DNA of 64,000 nt from Sphingobacterium griseoflavum (GCF_014653155.1 NZ_BNAF01000010.1:62001-126000); one strand, 5' to 3'; positions 19,133-28,527 are shown, counted from the first letter of the stretch. Numbers and translations are program-made. Notes: a model not told the origin generated them from the sequence alone.

Positions 19133-22100
19133 TTAGAGTTTACGTTTAACTTCTACTTGCTCATATGCTTCCACAATATCACCAACTTGGATATCATTGA
19201 AACGATCGATATTCAGACCACACTCGTATCCTTGTGCTACTTCTTTAACATCATCTTTGAAACGTTTCAGCGAAGCCAGCTTACCGGTATGGATAACCAC
19301 ACCCTCACGAATCACACGAATATCGTTGTTTCTGTTGATTTTTCCTTCCAACACCATACAACCTGCAATGGTACCCACTTTGGAAATCTTGAAGGTTTCG
19401 CGAATCTGTACCTCCGCCACAATTTTTTCCTCAAATTTCGGTGCGAGCATACCCTCCATCGCTGATTTCAATTCATCGATTGCATCATAGATGATTGAAT
19501 ACAATCGGATATCAATCTGTTCTTGTTCCGCTAATTTACGTGATCCTTGGGTCGGTCTAACTTGGAAACCGATGATAATGGCATCCGATGCCGAAGCGAG
19601 TAAGACGTCAGATTCGGAAATAGCCCCTACTGACTTATGAATGATGTTGACCTGTATTTCATTGGTTGATAGCTTCAACAACGAGTCAGAAAGTGCCTCA
19701 ATGGATCCGTCCACGTCTCCTTTAACAATCACATTCAGCTCTTTAAAGTTACCAATGGCGAGACGACGTCCAATTTCATCCAGCGTGATATGTTTTGTTG
19801 CACGCATGCCTTGCTCGCGCTGCAATTGCAGACGCTTATTGGCAACTTGCCGCGCTTCGGATTCACTTTCCAAGACATACAGCTTATCTCCTGCTGTAGG
19901 TGCTCCCGACATACCTAAAATCTGTACCGGCGTCGATGGTCCAGCTTCTTTCACTCGCTCTCCACGCTCGTTGGTCAATGCTTTCACCTTACCGGAGTGC
20001 GACCCGGCCAAAATCGCATCGCCGACACGCAAGGTCCCCCCTTGCACCAAAACCGTCGTAACAATACCACGGCCTTTATCCAAGGCTGCCTCAATTACGG
20101 ATCCTACCGCCCGTTTCGTAGGGTCTGCCTTTAACTCCAATAGCTCTGCCTCTAACAAAACTTTTTCCAGTAAAAGCTCAACATTTTCGCCTGTTTTTGC
20201 CGAAATTTCCTGAGCCTGGTATTTACCGCCCCAGTCTTCGACAAGAATGTTCATAGCCGATAGCTGCTCGCGAATCCTATCCGCGTTTGCCCCCGGCTTG
20301 TCTACCTTTGTAAAGGCAAAAACGATAGGCGAACCAGCAGCTTGCGCATGGTTGATGGCCTCCCTTGTTTGCGGCATCACGGCATCATCTGCTGCAATAA
20401 CAATGATGACGATGTCCGTAACCTTGGCACCACGAGCACGCATGGCTGTAAACGCTTCGTGACCTGGCGTATCCAAAAACGTAATCTTCCGATCATCTTC
20501 CAACTTCACGGCATACGCACCGATGTGTTGTGTGATACCCCCAGCTTCCCCTTTGGTAACATTGGCTTTACGGATATAATCCAATAGTGATGTCTTACCA
20601 TGGTCAACGTGTCCCATGACCGTTACAATAGGTGCTCTGTCGATTAGGCTATCTGTATTATCTGGTTCTTCCAATTCCGTAACTTCTTCATCCTCCGGCT
20701 TAATAAATTCCAGCTGGTATCCAAATTCATCCGCTACGATAGCTAATGTTTCCGCATCCAAACGCTGGTTTATTGACACAAACATACCTAAGCTCATACA
20801 GGTAGAGATGACCTGTGTGACCTGTACGTCCATTAAATTGGCCAGTTCATTCGCCGTAACAAATTCCGTTACACGTAAAATTTTGGATTGTGCTGCTTCT
20901 TCCATAGCCGCCTCTTCCGCAGATAGCGCTATATCATCCCTTTTTTGTCTGCGCAGTTTCGCACGCTGTGCAAATTTGCCAGACTTACCTGCACCACTCA
21001 AACGAGCAAGAGTTGCTTTGATCTGGTCTTGAATTTCTTTTTCCGAAGGCTCCTCTTTTGGCGTATCCGAAGGACGACCTTTACCACGGCTATCGTGTCG
21101 ATTGCCTGGCCCGCCAGGGCGGTTGAAACCACCACCTTGTCTGTTATTCTGCTGCCCACCGGTGCGGTTGAAACCACCTCCGCCTTGTCTATTGTTGCCA
21201 TGAGGATTACCACCACCGGCTGTACCACTATTTCTATTATCTGTAGAACGTTGCCCTTCTACAGCATTTGGATTTATAGGGCCATTCGGATGTTTATTAG
21301 AGCGCTTGCGCTTTCTCTTATTATCGTTGTTTGCAGCATTTGACGAAGAAGCCACCGGCTTACGTTCAACAGGCAATTGGATCTTGCCCACGACCTTTGG
21401 TCCGGCCAATGTTTCCGAGCGAGCTCTAATCACGCTATTTTGCGGCGTTTCTGTAGCTGCTGCAGGAGATGCTTCCTCTTTTACCGGAGGTTTACTTTCT
21501 GTAGATTCTTTATTCATGTCGGCCTTAGGCTCGGATTTAACTTCTTTTTTGGGTTCCTCTTTAGGCTTCACTACCATGGGCTCCTCCACTTTGTCCGCTA
21601 CCACCTCCGCTTTCGGCGTCTCCGTTTTCGGAATCTCTACAACAGGCTGCTCTTGCTGCTTCTTGATTTCTTTTTCCGCAGGTTCTGCCTTAACCTCTTC
21701 AACCGGCTTGGCTTCTTGGGTAGTTTCCGGTTTTGGTTCAACCTTTTTGGATTTCCCCCTGTTCAGGCTATCAAGATCGATCTTGCCAACAACCTTCAGG
21801 TGCCCGCTATCATCCTTCTTCGCCTTTTCGTCGTTCTTTTCCTCTTTGGCAGGGTGCTCCACTTCTTGTTGCGGCACATTCTTTATCACAATCTCCGGCG
21901 ATTCAGATGCAGCATCTTCTCCGTTTTCTTTAGATTCTGAAGGATAAACACCACCTGTTCCAGCAGTCGACTCATCACGACGAATTTTACCAATAACAAT
22001 CTGTTTGGCTTCGTCCTTTACGATTTTGTCTCCTTGAAATTCTTTGAGAAGAACAGCATACATATCCGGCGATAACTTGGTACTAGGTTTCGATTCCACA

Positions 22101-22198
22101 TCGAATCCCTTTTTTCCCAAGAAATCGACAGCTGTACCTATCCCAATGTTAAGTTCTTTTGCTGCCTTTAGCAAGTTTACGCTTTTTCCTTCTGTCAT
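19133..22198 (-). CDS. infB: translation initiation factor IF-2
   Basis: A 1021-residue GTPase that delivers initiator tRNA to the 30S subunit. The N-terminal IF2_N segment ([27 protein letters not shown]) is followed by about 350 residues rich in Lys, Glu and Pro, and then a Gly/Asn/Arg-rich stretch ([13 protein letters not shown]) near 330-370. The G domain has G1 [14 protein letters not shown] (about 530-543), G3 DTPGHEA and G4 TKVDK. Domains II, III and IV follow; the C-terminus binds fMet-tRNA. It is long for IF-2 but normal for Bacteroidota. It is last in the rimP-nusA-infB operon, after an unusual hairpin in the nusA-infB gap. Confidence 0.98.
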   Translation of the reverse strand: MTEGKSVNLLKAAKELNIGIGTAVDFLGKKGFDVESKPSTKLSPDMYAVLLKEFQGDKIVKDEAKQIVIGKIRRDESTAGTGGVYPSESKENGEDAASESPEIVIKNVPQQEVEHPAKEEKNDEKAKKDDSGHLKVVGKIDLDSLNRGKSKKVEPKPETTQEAKPVEEVKAEPAEKEIKKQQEQPVVEIPKTETPKAEVVADKVEEPMVVKPKEEPKKEVKSEPKADMNKESTESKPPVKEEASPAAATETPQNSVIRARSETLAGPKVVGKIQLPVERKPVASSSNAANNDNKRKRKRSNKHPNGPINPNAVEGQRSTDNRNSGTAGGGNPHGNNRQGGGGFNRTGGQQNNRQGGGFNRPGGPGNRHDSRGKGRPSDTPKEEPSEKEIQDQIKATLARLSGAGKSGKFAQRAKLRRQKRDDIALSAEEAAMEEAAQSKILRVTEFVTANELANLMDVQVTQVISTCMSLGMFVSINQRLDAETLAIVADEFGYQLEFIKPEDEEVTELEEPDNTDSLIDRAPIVTVMGHVDHGKTSLLDYIRKANVTKGEAGGITQHIGAYAVKLEDDRKITFLDTPGHEAFTAMRARGAKVTDIVIIVIAADDAVMPQTREAINHAQAAGSPIVFAFTKVDKPGANADRIREQLSAMNILVEDWGGKYQAQEISAKTGENVELLLEKVLLEAELLELKADPTKRAVGSVIEAALDKGRGIVTTVLVQGGTLRVGDAILAGSHSGKVKALTNERGERVKEAGPSTPVQILGMSGAPTAGDKLYVLESESEARQVANKRLQLQREQGMRATKHITLDEIGRRLAIGNFKELNVIVKGDVDGSIEALSDSLLKLSTNEIQVNIIHKSVGAISESDVLLASASDAIIIGFQVRPTQGSRKLAEQEQIDIRLYSIIYDAIDELKSAMEGMLAPKFEEKIVAEVQIRETFKISKVGTIAGCMVLEGKINRNNDIRVIREGVVIHTGKLASLKRFKDDVKEVAQGYECGLNIDRFNDIQVGDIVEAYEQVEVKRKL

Positions 22199-22245
22199 CT
22201 ATTTTTTTACCTTCTAAATTTTAGTACTACAAAAATATGCTTTTT

Positions 22246-22288
22246 TACACTGAAAAAACAATTTAAGCACAATTGTTTTTTCAGTGTA
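22246..22288. repeat. perfect 18-bp inverted repeat in the nusA-infB gap
   Basis: TACACTGAAAAAACAATT (22246-22263) is perfectly complementary to 22271-22288 around the loop TAAGCAC. It lies inside the nusA-infB transcript. On the minus strand the stem is followed by A residues, not T, so it does not look like a terminator. It could be a processing or stability element, or a protein site. Confidence 0.75.
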
Positions 22289-22304
22289 GAGTGGACTTTA
22301 CATC

Positions 22305-23543
22305 CTATTCAAACTCAGCTTGAAGGATACGGACAATTTCCACCACCGTATCTTCTTCTAAGTCCGTGCGCCTCACCAACTCTTCCTGCGTCAGTGAAAG
22401 TACCGATTTCGCCGTATCTAATCCTACCCGCTTCAATTCATCGATAATCCAGCTATCGATTTCATCTGCGAATTCTTCAATATCCACATCTTCCTCCACC
22501 TCGTCGTTTTCGCGATATACGTCGATCTCATAACCACTCAATTTACCTGCCAATTTAATGTTGTGACCCCCACGTCCAATGGCCAATGAAACTTGGTCCG
22601 GCTTTAAATAAACAGCAGCCGTTTTCCGTTCTTCATCGATCTTGATCGATGATATACGGGCAGGGCTCAATGCGCGTGTTATATACAAGGAATGGTTGGA
22701 CGTGAAATTGATCACGTCAATATTCTCATTGCGAAGCTCACGAACGATACCATGTATGCGCGAACCTTTCATCCCCACACAGGCACCAACAGGATCGATG
22801 CGATCATCGTAAGACTCTACCGCAACCTTCGCACGCTCTCCGGGTTCACGAACGATCTTTCTGATCATGATCAAACCGTCGAAAATTTCTGGAACTTCCA
22901 ATTCAAACAAGCGTTGCAAAAACTCAGGAGCCGTTCTAGAGATGATGATTTTCGGATTGCTGTTCATCATGTCAACTTTCGAAACAACCGCCCGAATGCT
23001 ATCACCCTTCTTAAAATAATCGGCAGGAATCTGTTCTGTTTTCGGTAGGATCAATTCGTTGCCGTCTTCATCCAAAACCAAGATTTCTTTTTTCCAAATC
23101 TGATATACCTCACCGATTACCAGCTCGCCTTCCCGATCTTTATATTTCTTGAATACCTCGTCTTTCTCCAGCTCCAAAATTTTGGAAACCAATGTCTGAC
23201 GAGCGGCCAAAATAGCGCGACGTCCGAAACTTTCCAAGGTAATCTGTTCGATAAAATCATCCCCCACTTCCAAGTCTGGGTCGTGCTGATGCGCCTCCGC
23301 CAATTCGATCTCTAGATCATCATCTTCAGAAAAGCCGTCTTCCATCACTACGCGTGTTCTCCAAATCTCCAAATCCCCATTATCTGGGTTGACGATTACG
23401 TCGACGTTCTCATCCGTTCCGAAACGCTTCCGTATCATACTACGGAAAACTTCTTCCAAAACCGTAATGACCGTTGGACGGTCAATATTCTTAAAGTCCT
23501 TGAACTCCTGAAAGGAGTCTATCAAATTGATATTGCTGCTCAT
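22305..23543 (-). CDS. nusA: transcription termination/antitermination factor NusA
   Basis: A 412-residue RNA-polymerase-binding protein controlling pausing, termination and antitermination. The NusA N-domain (1-130; FKDFKNIDRPTVITVLEEVFRSMIRKRFG) is followed by an S1 domain (about 135-200; GEVYQIWKKEILVLDEDGNELILP) and two KH domains (KVAVESYDDRIDPVGACVGMKGSRIHGIVREL and SLAIGRGGHNIKLAGKLSGYEIDVY). A short acidic tail ends with a helix-hairpin-helix-like element (LSLTQEELVRRTDLEED). It has the usual Bacteroidota length, without the extra acidic repeats of E. coli. It starts two bases after the rimP stop. Confidence 0.97.
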   Translation of the reverse strand: MSSNINLIDSFQEFKDFKNIDRPTVITVLEEVFRSMIRKRFGTDENVDVIVNPDNGDLEIWRTRVVMEDGFSEDDDLEIELAEAHQHDPDLEVGDDFIEQITLESFGRRAILAARQTLVSKILELEKDEVFKKYKDREGELVIGEVYQIWKKEILVLDEDGNELILPKTEQIPADYFKKGDSIRAVVSKVDMMNSNPKIIISRTAPEFLQRLFELEVPEIFDGLIMIRKIVREPGERAKVAVESYDDRIDPVGACVGMKGSRIHGIVRELRNENIDVINFTSNHSLYITRALSPARISSIKIDEERKTAAVYLKPDQVSLAIGRGGHNIKLAGKLSGYEIDVYRENDEVEEDVDIEEFADEIDSWIIDELKRVGLDTAKSVLSLTQEELVRRTDLEEDTVVEIVRILQAEFE

Positions 23544-23545
23544 TC

Positions 23546-24010
23546 TTATTTAAATGAAATTAACACCTTGGTTTCTTTTATATGTTCAAACGGAATTTCG
23601 ACCGATACCATTTCGGCTTTTTTTCCTTTTTCTTTCACTTTTTCCTCCACGACAATGTGTTGTTCTTCCACGGCCAACAACTTCCCCTCCCGCTTAGCAC
23701 CATCTACCGTCTTAACACGAACCTCGCGGTTTACATTTTTCGTGTATTGCCTTTGCAGGAGCAAAGGTGTATCGATACCTGGTGAAGACACCTCCAATCG
23801 ATAAGCATGATCAAGCGCCTGCTCCTCTTCCAAATGAAATCCTACATGCCGACTAACCTTAGCACAATCTTCAATCGCTATTCCCTGATCGCCATCTAAC
23901 AAGATCTCCAAAACGCGGTTGGTATGCATCTTTATCCGAACGATAAAGAGGTCCTCTCGATCTCCAATCTTTTCATGAACCAATTCACGTACCCTATCTT
24001 CTATTTGCAT
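23546..24010 (-). CDS. rimP: ribosome maturation factor RimP
   Basis: A 154-residue factor for 30S subunit maturation. It shows the RimP N-domain pattern LFIVRIKMHTNRVLEILLDGDQGIAIEDCAKVSRHVGFHLEEE (about 20-62) with the YRLEVSSPGIDTPL signature (69-82), then a small SH3-like C-domain. It is the first gene of rimP-nusA-infB, the standard order in bacteria. The ATG at 24010 is used. The upstream 100 bases contain the terminator of the preceding S24-regulator gene, so the operon promoter must lie in the short interval between them. Confidence 0.95.
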   Translation of the reverse strand: MQIEDRVRELVHEKIGDREDLFIVRIKMHTNRVLEILLDGDQGIAIEDCAKVSRHVGFHLEEEQALDHAYRLEVSSPGIDTPLLLQRQYTKNVNREVRVKTVDGAKREGKLLAVEEQHIVVEEKVKEKGKKAEMVSVEIPFEHIKETKVLISFK

Positions 24011-24033
24011 CGCTATATTTCAATAATTGAATT

Positions 24034-24064
24034 AAAAAAGGGGGCATACCATGCCCCCTCTTTT
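24034..24064 (-). terminator. terminator of the XRE/S24 regulator gene
   Basis: GGGGGCAT (24040-24047) and ATGCCCCC (24051-24058) form a GC-rich stem with loop ACC. On the minus strand it is followed by TTTTTT. It separates the regulator gene from rimP. Confidence 0.88.
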
Positions 24065-24112
24065 CAGATTTTACAAAAATATAAAAATTCTTTCAAACGG
24101 ACAAATAAATCG

Positions 24113-24886
24113 TTATTTATTGTCCACAACGGCACTAATGGTCTTCTGCATCTGCGCCATCATAGCGGTGAGCGTTTCCATGGTAGGCTCCGGATTAGGT
24201 TCGGGTAGCGCCGTACTGATAAATGCTTTAGCTTTCCAAACCTCAATGACATCGGCGGTTGGCACCCAATACGGATCATAATTTTTATTGTCCGAAACAA
24301 GTTTAAGCCCTCGATCTTCTTTAAATTTCTGACCGATTCGTTTGTAAACTACCCCATCCTCTTTCGAGACAACGACATATGTCTGTCCGACTTTTACGTC
24401 GTGCCAATTTTCCACATACTCCGCAATGATAATGCTTCCGGAAGGCAAGGGCAGCATGGAATCACCTTTTATTTCAAATGCCCGGTAACTGCCTTGATTA
24501 AACATGGGGAGGGAAAATTTGGGCAGCTCGGCGACATATTCTGGATCACCGTATCCATTCAGGTATCCCGCACTTGCCTTCACGGGCACCAATTCTATAT
24601 TTTCCCGCTCGTTGCTGTCCACCGTCACACTTAAAACGCGCAAGTTCGACGCATTGCTTCGCGGGGTCGGACGCCACTTCTCATCAATAACATCGTGTGC
24701 AAGCTCATCCATGGTCAAGTCATAGAACTCGGCTATCTTTTTTAGTAATTCATATTTAGGTTCGGCGCGATCTTCCTCGTAGGCACCTACAGAGGCTCTT
24801 TTGATCTCCATAACATCTGCAAACTGCTGCTGCGTTAATCCCTTTCTCTTCCTTAAGAATTTTAGATTGGAGGCGATATTAGACAT
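24113..24886 (-). CDS. XRE-type repressor with LexA-like S24 autoproteolysis domain
   Basis: A 257-residue regulator. Residues 5-62 are an XRE/Cro helix-turn-helix (LKFLRKRKGLTQQQFADVMEIKRASVGAYEEDR). Residues 100-215 are a peptidase S24 domain like LexA and CI: cleavage pair Ala106-Gly107 in KASAGYLNGYG, catalytic Ser143 in EIKGDSMLPLPSG, and Lys182 in VVYKRI, with spacings close to those of LexA. Such proteins repress genes until RecA* or another signal triggers self-cleavage. Three operator-like palindromes lie between it and the divergent GIY-YIG gene, one over its own likely promoter. It has its own terminator. Phage-type repressor origin is possible, but no phage genes are nearby. Confidence 0.9.
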   Translation of the reverse strand: MSNIASNLKFLRKRKGLTQQQFADVMEIKRASVGAYEEDRAEPKYELLKKIAEFYDLTMDELAHDVIDEKWRPTPRSNASNLRVLSVTVDSNERENIELVPVKASAGYLNGYGDPEYVAELPKFSLPMFNQGSYRAFEIKGDSMLPLPSGSIIIAEYVENWHDVKVGQTYVVVSKEDGVVYKRIGQKFKEDRGLKLVSDNKNYDPYWVPTADVIEVWKAKAFISTALPEPNPEPTMETLTAMMAQMQKTISAVVDNK

Positions 24887-24910
24887 ATTTTCGAAAAAAA
24901 ATTTTAAAAA

Positions 24911-24925
24911 ACTAATTTTATTAGT
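24911..24925. promoter_or_regulatory. operator-like palindrome 1
   Basis: ACTAATTTTATTAGT is a perfect inverted repeat (ACTAAT-TTT-ATTAGT). It overlaps TAGTTTTT on the minus strand, which sits 21 bases after a TTG and is a near match to the regulator's own -7 element. This suggests autorepression by the XRE/S24 protein. Confidence 0.65.
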
Positions 24926-24929
24926 ATTA

Positions 24930-24959
24930 TTGTGCCAATAAAATTAGTAATTAAGTTTG
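24930..24959 (+). promoter_or_regulatory. promoter of the GIY-YIG gene with embedded operator 2
   Basis: TTG (24930-24932), a 19-base spacer and TAAGTTTG (24952-24959) match the Bacteroidota promoter consensus exactly. A second copy of the palindrome (24934-24948, 13 of 15 bases) fills the spacer, the ideal place for a repressor. Confidence 0.7.
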
Positions 24960-24964
24960 GTATC

Positions 24965-24979
24965 ACCAAATTTATTAGT
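24965..24979. promoter_or_regulatory. operator-like palindrome 3
   Basis: ACCAAATTTATTAGT matches operator 1 at 13 of 15 positions and lies just downstream of the predicted GIY-YIG transcription start. Centre spacings between the three sites are 23 and 31 bases. Confidence 0.5.
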
Positions 24980-24999
24980 AGACAAGCACACCTTATAGC

Positions 25000-25320
25000 A
25001 TGGAAAAACATACCGTATACATTATTACAGACAGTAATCGCACCTATTTAGAGGTAGGCTGTTGTACCGAAATAAACATTAGATTATCTGAAATCAGGAA
25101 CGTTTCATCACCCTTGTTTAGTCATAGCCCCAGGCTTAACAATGTGGTGTACATGGCACACTTCGACAACAAGGAACAAGCGGAAGCGCAACGGAAGCAG
25201 TTGCAGCAGTTCACGCGTATGCAGCGGGAAAAATTGATTCGATTAAAAAACCCAAATTGGTTGACGCTGAACGCGACGCCATTTAAAACAGTCGACAAAA
25301 AAGTCGTTGTTTACGCCTAG
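25000..25320 (+). CDS. small GIY-YIG nuclease-like protein
   Basis: A 106-residue single-domain protein. TVYIITDSNRTYLEVGCCTEINIRLSEI (4-31) lines up with the GIY-YIG core of UvrC-like and YhbQ-like proteins, with VYI in place of GIY and YLEVG in place of YIG. The conserved Arg (NIRLSEI) and the Glu-containing helix EQAEAQRKQLQQFTRMQREKLIR followed by NPNW are present. Family members cut DNA; whether this variant does is uncertain because of the altered motif. It is divergent from the S24 repressor, and its promoter contains an operator copy, so it is probably that repressor's main target. A hairpin embraces its stop codon. Confidence 0.75.
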   Translation: MEKHTVYIITDSNRTYLEVGCCTEINIRLSEIRNVSSPLFSHSPRLNNVVYMAHFDNKEQAEAQRKQLQQFTRMQREKLIRLKNPNWLTLNATPFKTVDKKVVVYA

Positions 25321-25333
25321 GGTAAACAACGAC
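25303..25333 (+). terminator. hairpin spanning the GIY-YIG stop codon
   Basis: GTCGTTGTTTAC (25303-25314) pairs perfectly with GTAAACAACGAC (25322-25333). The stop codon TAG (25318-25320) is in the seven-base loop. There is no T tract, so it may be a stability element rather than a true terminator. Confidence 0.5.
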
Positions 25334-25380
25334 CTTAACAACCTTAACCCAATAATCAACCTCACTATCCATGATTTGGA

Positions 25381-28300
25381 CTACCAGCCGGGCATAAAGT
25401 TTAATCCAAAAGTACCAAACTGTGTTCTTGAACGAATGAAAGGCACTGCATAATAGGGTTCGATAATCATGGCACCGAAAAGATTGACACGCATCGAAAC
25501 CCCAGCACTGAAAACAGGAATGCGGTAATTCTTATCGTATCCCATAATTGGCGCGCCGGCTTCGTCAAATACAGGCTGGTTGTCAATGTCCGTTTGTTGT
25601 ACCATAGGTTTCTTTTCCAAGCTACCGACAATTTTGTTTCCTTTATTCCAAGCTAATCCCGCATCAAAAAACAGATTTAAATCAGAGAACAGAAAGCCTG
25701 ATTTTACAGCAGCCAATTTTTCCGGCCCAGTGAATGGAAGACGGATTTCAAAATTACCAACCAGCACACGCGCACCCATCAGATCGTTGAACGTCAGGTC
25801 ACCTACTTTCTCTGGACGAAGGTCATCAAATCCACGTATAAAGAAAGGGTAACCGATATAATTTCCACGGAGCCTATTCTCATCGGCACCCGAACGAATA
25901 TACGAATAAGCCCGTGCTGCTATGGTGACAGGTTTCAACCGTAGGTAACGCCTTAGATCAACGGTATAGGCAGTGAAATCCAAATCGCCGATGTATTGTG
26001 CAGCGCCAATACGATATCGAAAGCCATCTAGGGGTGCTGCCATGCCAAAGGTTGACTTATCGCCCACGAAAGATGCACTAGCCTGCTGTACACTCAAGGG
26101 GTCCAAGTTTCCAAAACCTAAAGCTGCTGCCTCCTCGTTTGATAAGCGTTCCCGATCACCATAGTTAAAGAAGAAACTTTGCCGCCACTTTTCTGCGCGA
26201 TATCCGTAGCGAGCAACCGCCCCGCCAATTTCAAAACGATGATGCCGATTGAAAGGATATGCTACAAATGCGTCCAGCTGTGTTTCAAATTGGCGAATCA
26301 CATAGTCGTTTACGACAACCTCTTCTCCATTCCCCAAATCTTCCCGCGCAAATCCCCGAAATCCGTATCGATAAGGTATGTGGGAAATCGACCCACCCCA
26401 GTTCCACCGGCTTTTCTGGTTTACGTAGGCAACTTGTCCGCCGAAATCATAAATCTCACCGTTGATATTGAGTGTTGTAAAGATCTGATTGTAGCCTAAA
26501 ATATCTGAAAAGCTACCAAAAACACCCCCGGCCATACCAGCTCCATAACGAGACCCTACGGTCATCCCCACCCCTGTATTAGCCAAATAATCCAACTTAA
26601 ACTTTGATCGGTACGGTACCGGGTTGATCTGTGATTCACCGATGCGTTCGTACAGATTAAAATTCTGCAAGTTGGTATTCACGACATTTACACCTCTATT
26701 GACATCGGGCGGCAACATCGCCGCAGAAAAATCCACGCGCGTAGCATCGATCGACTTCGCTTCGAAATCCGCCGCTTTAGCTTTGTATATATTGTATTGA
26801 TTCCCCTTAAAATAGGAATACACAATATTGTCATCATTCGAAATGCTCATCGCCGGAGCGTATTCGGTAATTCCACTGATGCCGGTAAAATAGTCCGTCA
26901 TCTGCTCTACGGCCAACGTCGAGAGCGAATAACGGAACATATTACGATAGCCATCGCCGTTGGACAAGAAATAGACATAGGATCCATCACCAGAAAAATG
27001 TGGATTGAGGTTGTTGGCCCCTGGGAACACGGCGATATTACGCACATTTTTGCTTGCAATATCCAATAGGGCTAAACCCATCGGAATATCCACGGACCGC
27101 GTATCGCTCTCATAAGCGACGCGGTCGGTACTAAAGACAATCGTTTTGCCATCAGGAGAATAACTCGGCTGAAAATCAGCATATTTATCATTCGTTAACT
27201 GCAGCAACTCTTTCGTTTCCAGGTTATAGGTGTAGATGTCACTCTGCCCTTGTTTTAAACCCGAAAACGCAACCGTATGACCATCAGGCGAAAAGCTTAT
27301 GTTGGTAAACTCAAAAATATCCCCCATAGCTTGCACGTTCAACACTTTTCCGGTTTTGACATCAATCACCATCAACTTATTTTTACCACCGCTAAATACG
27401 CTGAATGCAAAGCGCTTGCTATCTGCTGAAAAATCGCCCGCAGACTCCAAATAGCTAAACTCATCAATATCCTTATTCGTCATTCGACTTCCTAATTTTC
27501 TAATAACCTCGCCAGTGTGGGCGTCGGCCAAAAAAAGATCGATACCAAAAAGATCTTTCTCCGACATAAAGGCGACATAGCGACCGTCCGGCGATATCGC
27601 GGGCGCGACATTCATTCGGCCACCGTTTCGTGCAGTAATCAACGGCTGGCCAATTGGCCTGGAAACCGTGTCTTTATCTAAATTTTTAAAGGTAGTTTCC
27701 ATACTGTTACGCCAAAGGGTAGACATCGTCTGGGCATCATATCCAAATACCCGCTTCATTGCCACTTCATAGCCGTATTTTGCCGTTTCCATAAACATGG
27801 GCATGATAACCGTATCCCCATAGGTGGCACCAACATAGGCCAAAAAAGCCTGTCCGTATCGGTAAGGGAAATAAGCATATGATTGTTCCGTCAGTTGTTT
27901 TAAAGAAGGAATATCTTTTCGTGCGTAGGCATCGCGCATCCACATGGCTGTGAATGCATCCTTTTTTCCAATGGATAGATATTCGGCCATGCCTTCAACC
28001 ATCCAAAGCGGAATATTAGCGACACTTTCCAAGCGAGTCGTGTCTTTCCCTTCCATCAAAACCCGATATTGAAAAGCGTGCACCATCTCGTGTCCCAATA
28101 CATGACGTGTCTGCTGATTGATTTGCATTACCGGCATCACCACCCGTTGCTTAAAAGCCTCCGTCACACCGCCGGTTCCTACAGATATTTCGCCCGATAT
28201 GGCGGTGGTTTGCTGGAACTCGGGATGATTATTATAGATAATTATGGGATTCTTTCGTACAAACGTATCTTGAAACACCTGTTGATGCAAGTTATACCAA

Positions 28301-28527
28301 ACTTCAGCTTCCTTTGACAACCACTTCACTAAGCTGTCATTTTTCAAGTAGCTATACATCTCAAAGTGCGGCGTTTCTTTCACCGCAAAGTCCAGTTTCT
28401 TGTAGCGCATCTTATTCTGCCCAAAATACTGTGCCTTGGTAACGGTCGGCAGCATCGTCGCTATAAAAAAAAGCCCCAAAACACTGTACGTCAGCCTAAA
28501 TTGGCTCCATGCTCGGATCGTATTCAT
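25381..28527 (-). CDS. secreted metallopeptidase-like / TolB-type propeller / outer-membrane barrel fusion protein
   Basis: A 1048-residue exported protein (signal peptide to about 32, ending TKAQ). Residues 40-290 resemble a gluzincin peptidase (MA clan) with the zinc motif HEMVHAFQY (HEXXH) near 145-149. Residues 300-610 contain repeated TolB/WD40-like blades: GRMNVAPAISPDGRYVAFMSEKD, FTNISFSPDGHTVAFSG, DFQPSYSPDGKTIVFSTD. Residues 640-1048 look like a BamA-type surface-antigen barrel (GVGMTVGSRYGAGMAGGVFG, RGNYIGYPFFIRGFDDLRPEKVGDL, ending FGTFGLNFMPGW). It would anchor in the outer membrane. Its function is unknown; protein processing or assembly at the outer membrane is plausible. It starts 40 bases after the PBP1A stop, so co-transcription is likely. 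Confidence 0.8.
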   Translation of the reverse strand: MNTIRAWSQFRLTYSVLGLFFIATMLPTVTKAQYFGQNKMRYKKLDFAVKETPHFEMYSYLKNDSLVKWLSKEAEVWYNLHQQVFQDTFVRKNPIIIYNNHPEFQQTTAISGEISVGTGGVTEAFKQRVVMPVMQINQQTRHVLGHEMVHAFQYRVLMEGKDTTRLESVANIPLWMVEGMAEYLSIGKKDAFTAMWMRDAYARKDIPSLKQLTEQSYAYFPYRYGQAFLAYVGATYGDTVIMPMFMETAKYGYEVAMKRVFGYDAQTMSTLWRNSMETTFKNLDKDTVSRPIGQPLITARNGGRMNVAPAISPDGRYVAFMSEKDLFGIDLFLADAHTGEVIRKLGSRMTNKDIDEFSYLESAGDFSADSKRFAFSVFSGGKNKLMVIDVKTGKVLNVQAMGDIFEFTNISFSPDGHTVAFSGLKQGQSDIYTYNLETKELLQLTNDKYADFQPSYSPDGKTIVFSTDRVAYESDTRSVDIPMGLALLDIASKNVRNIAVFPGANNLNPHFSGDGSYVYFLSNGDGYRNMFRYSLSTLAVEQMTDYFTGISGITEYAPAMSISNDDNIVYSYFKGNQYNIYKAKAADFEAKSIDATRVDFSAAMLPPDVNRGVNVVNTNLQNFNLYERIGESQINPVPYRSKFKLDYLANTGVGMTVGSRYGAGMAGGVFGSFSDILGYNQIFTTLNINGEIYDFGGQVAYVNQKSRWNWGGSISHIPYRYGFRGFAREDLGNGEEVVVNDYVIRQFETQLDAFVAYPFNRHHRFEIGGAVARYGYRAEKWRQSFFFNYGDRERLSNEEAAALGFGNLDPLSVQQASASFVGDKSTFGMAAPLDGFRYRIGAAQYIGDLDFTAYTVDLRRYLRLKPVTIAARAYSYIRSGADENRLRGNYIGYPFFIRGFDDLRPEKVGDLTFNDLMGARVLVGNFEIRLPFTGPEKLAAVKSGFLFSDLNLFFDAGLAWNKGNKIVGSLEKKPMVQQTDIDNQPVFDEAGAPIMGYDKNYRIPVFSAGVSMRVNLFGAMIIEPYYAVPFIRSRTQFGTFGLNFMPGW

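Noticed and set aside
21306..21947. Long Ser/Phe-rich plus-strand frames opposite infB
   Set aside because: They are shadows of the Lys/Glu-rich low-complexity region of IF-2; composition explains them.
22246..22288. Terminator between nusA and infB
   Set aside because: On the transcribed (minus) strand the hairpin is followed by A residues, so an intrinsic terminator is unlikely.
24113..25333. Prophage fragment
   Set aside because: The S24 regulator resembles phage repressors, but no integrase, attachment repeat or structural gene is nearby and both flanks are core genes.
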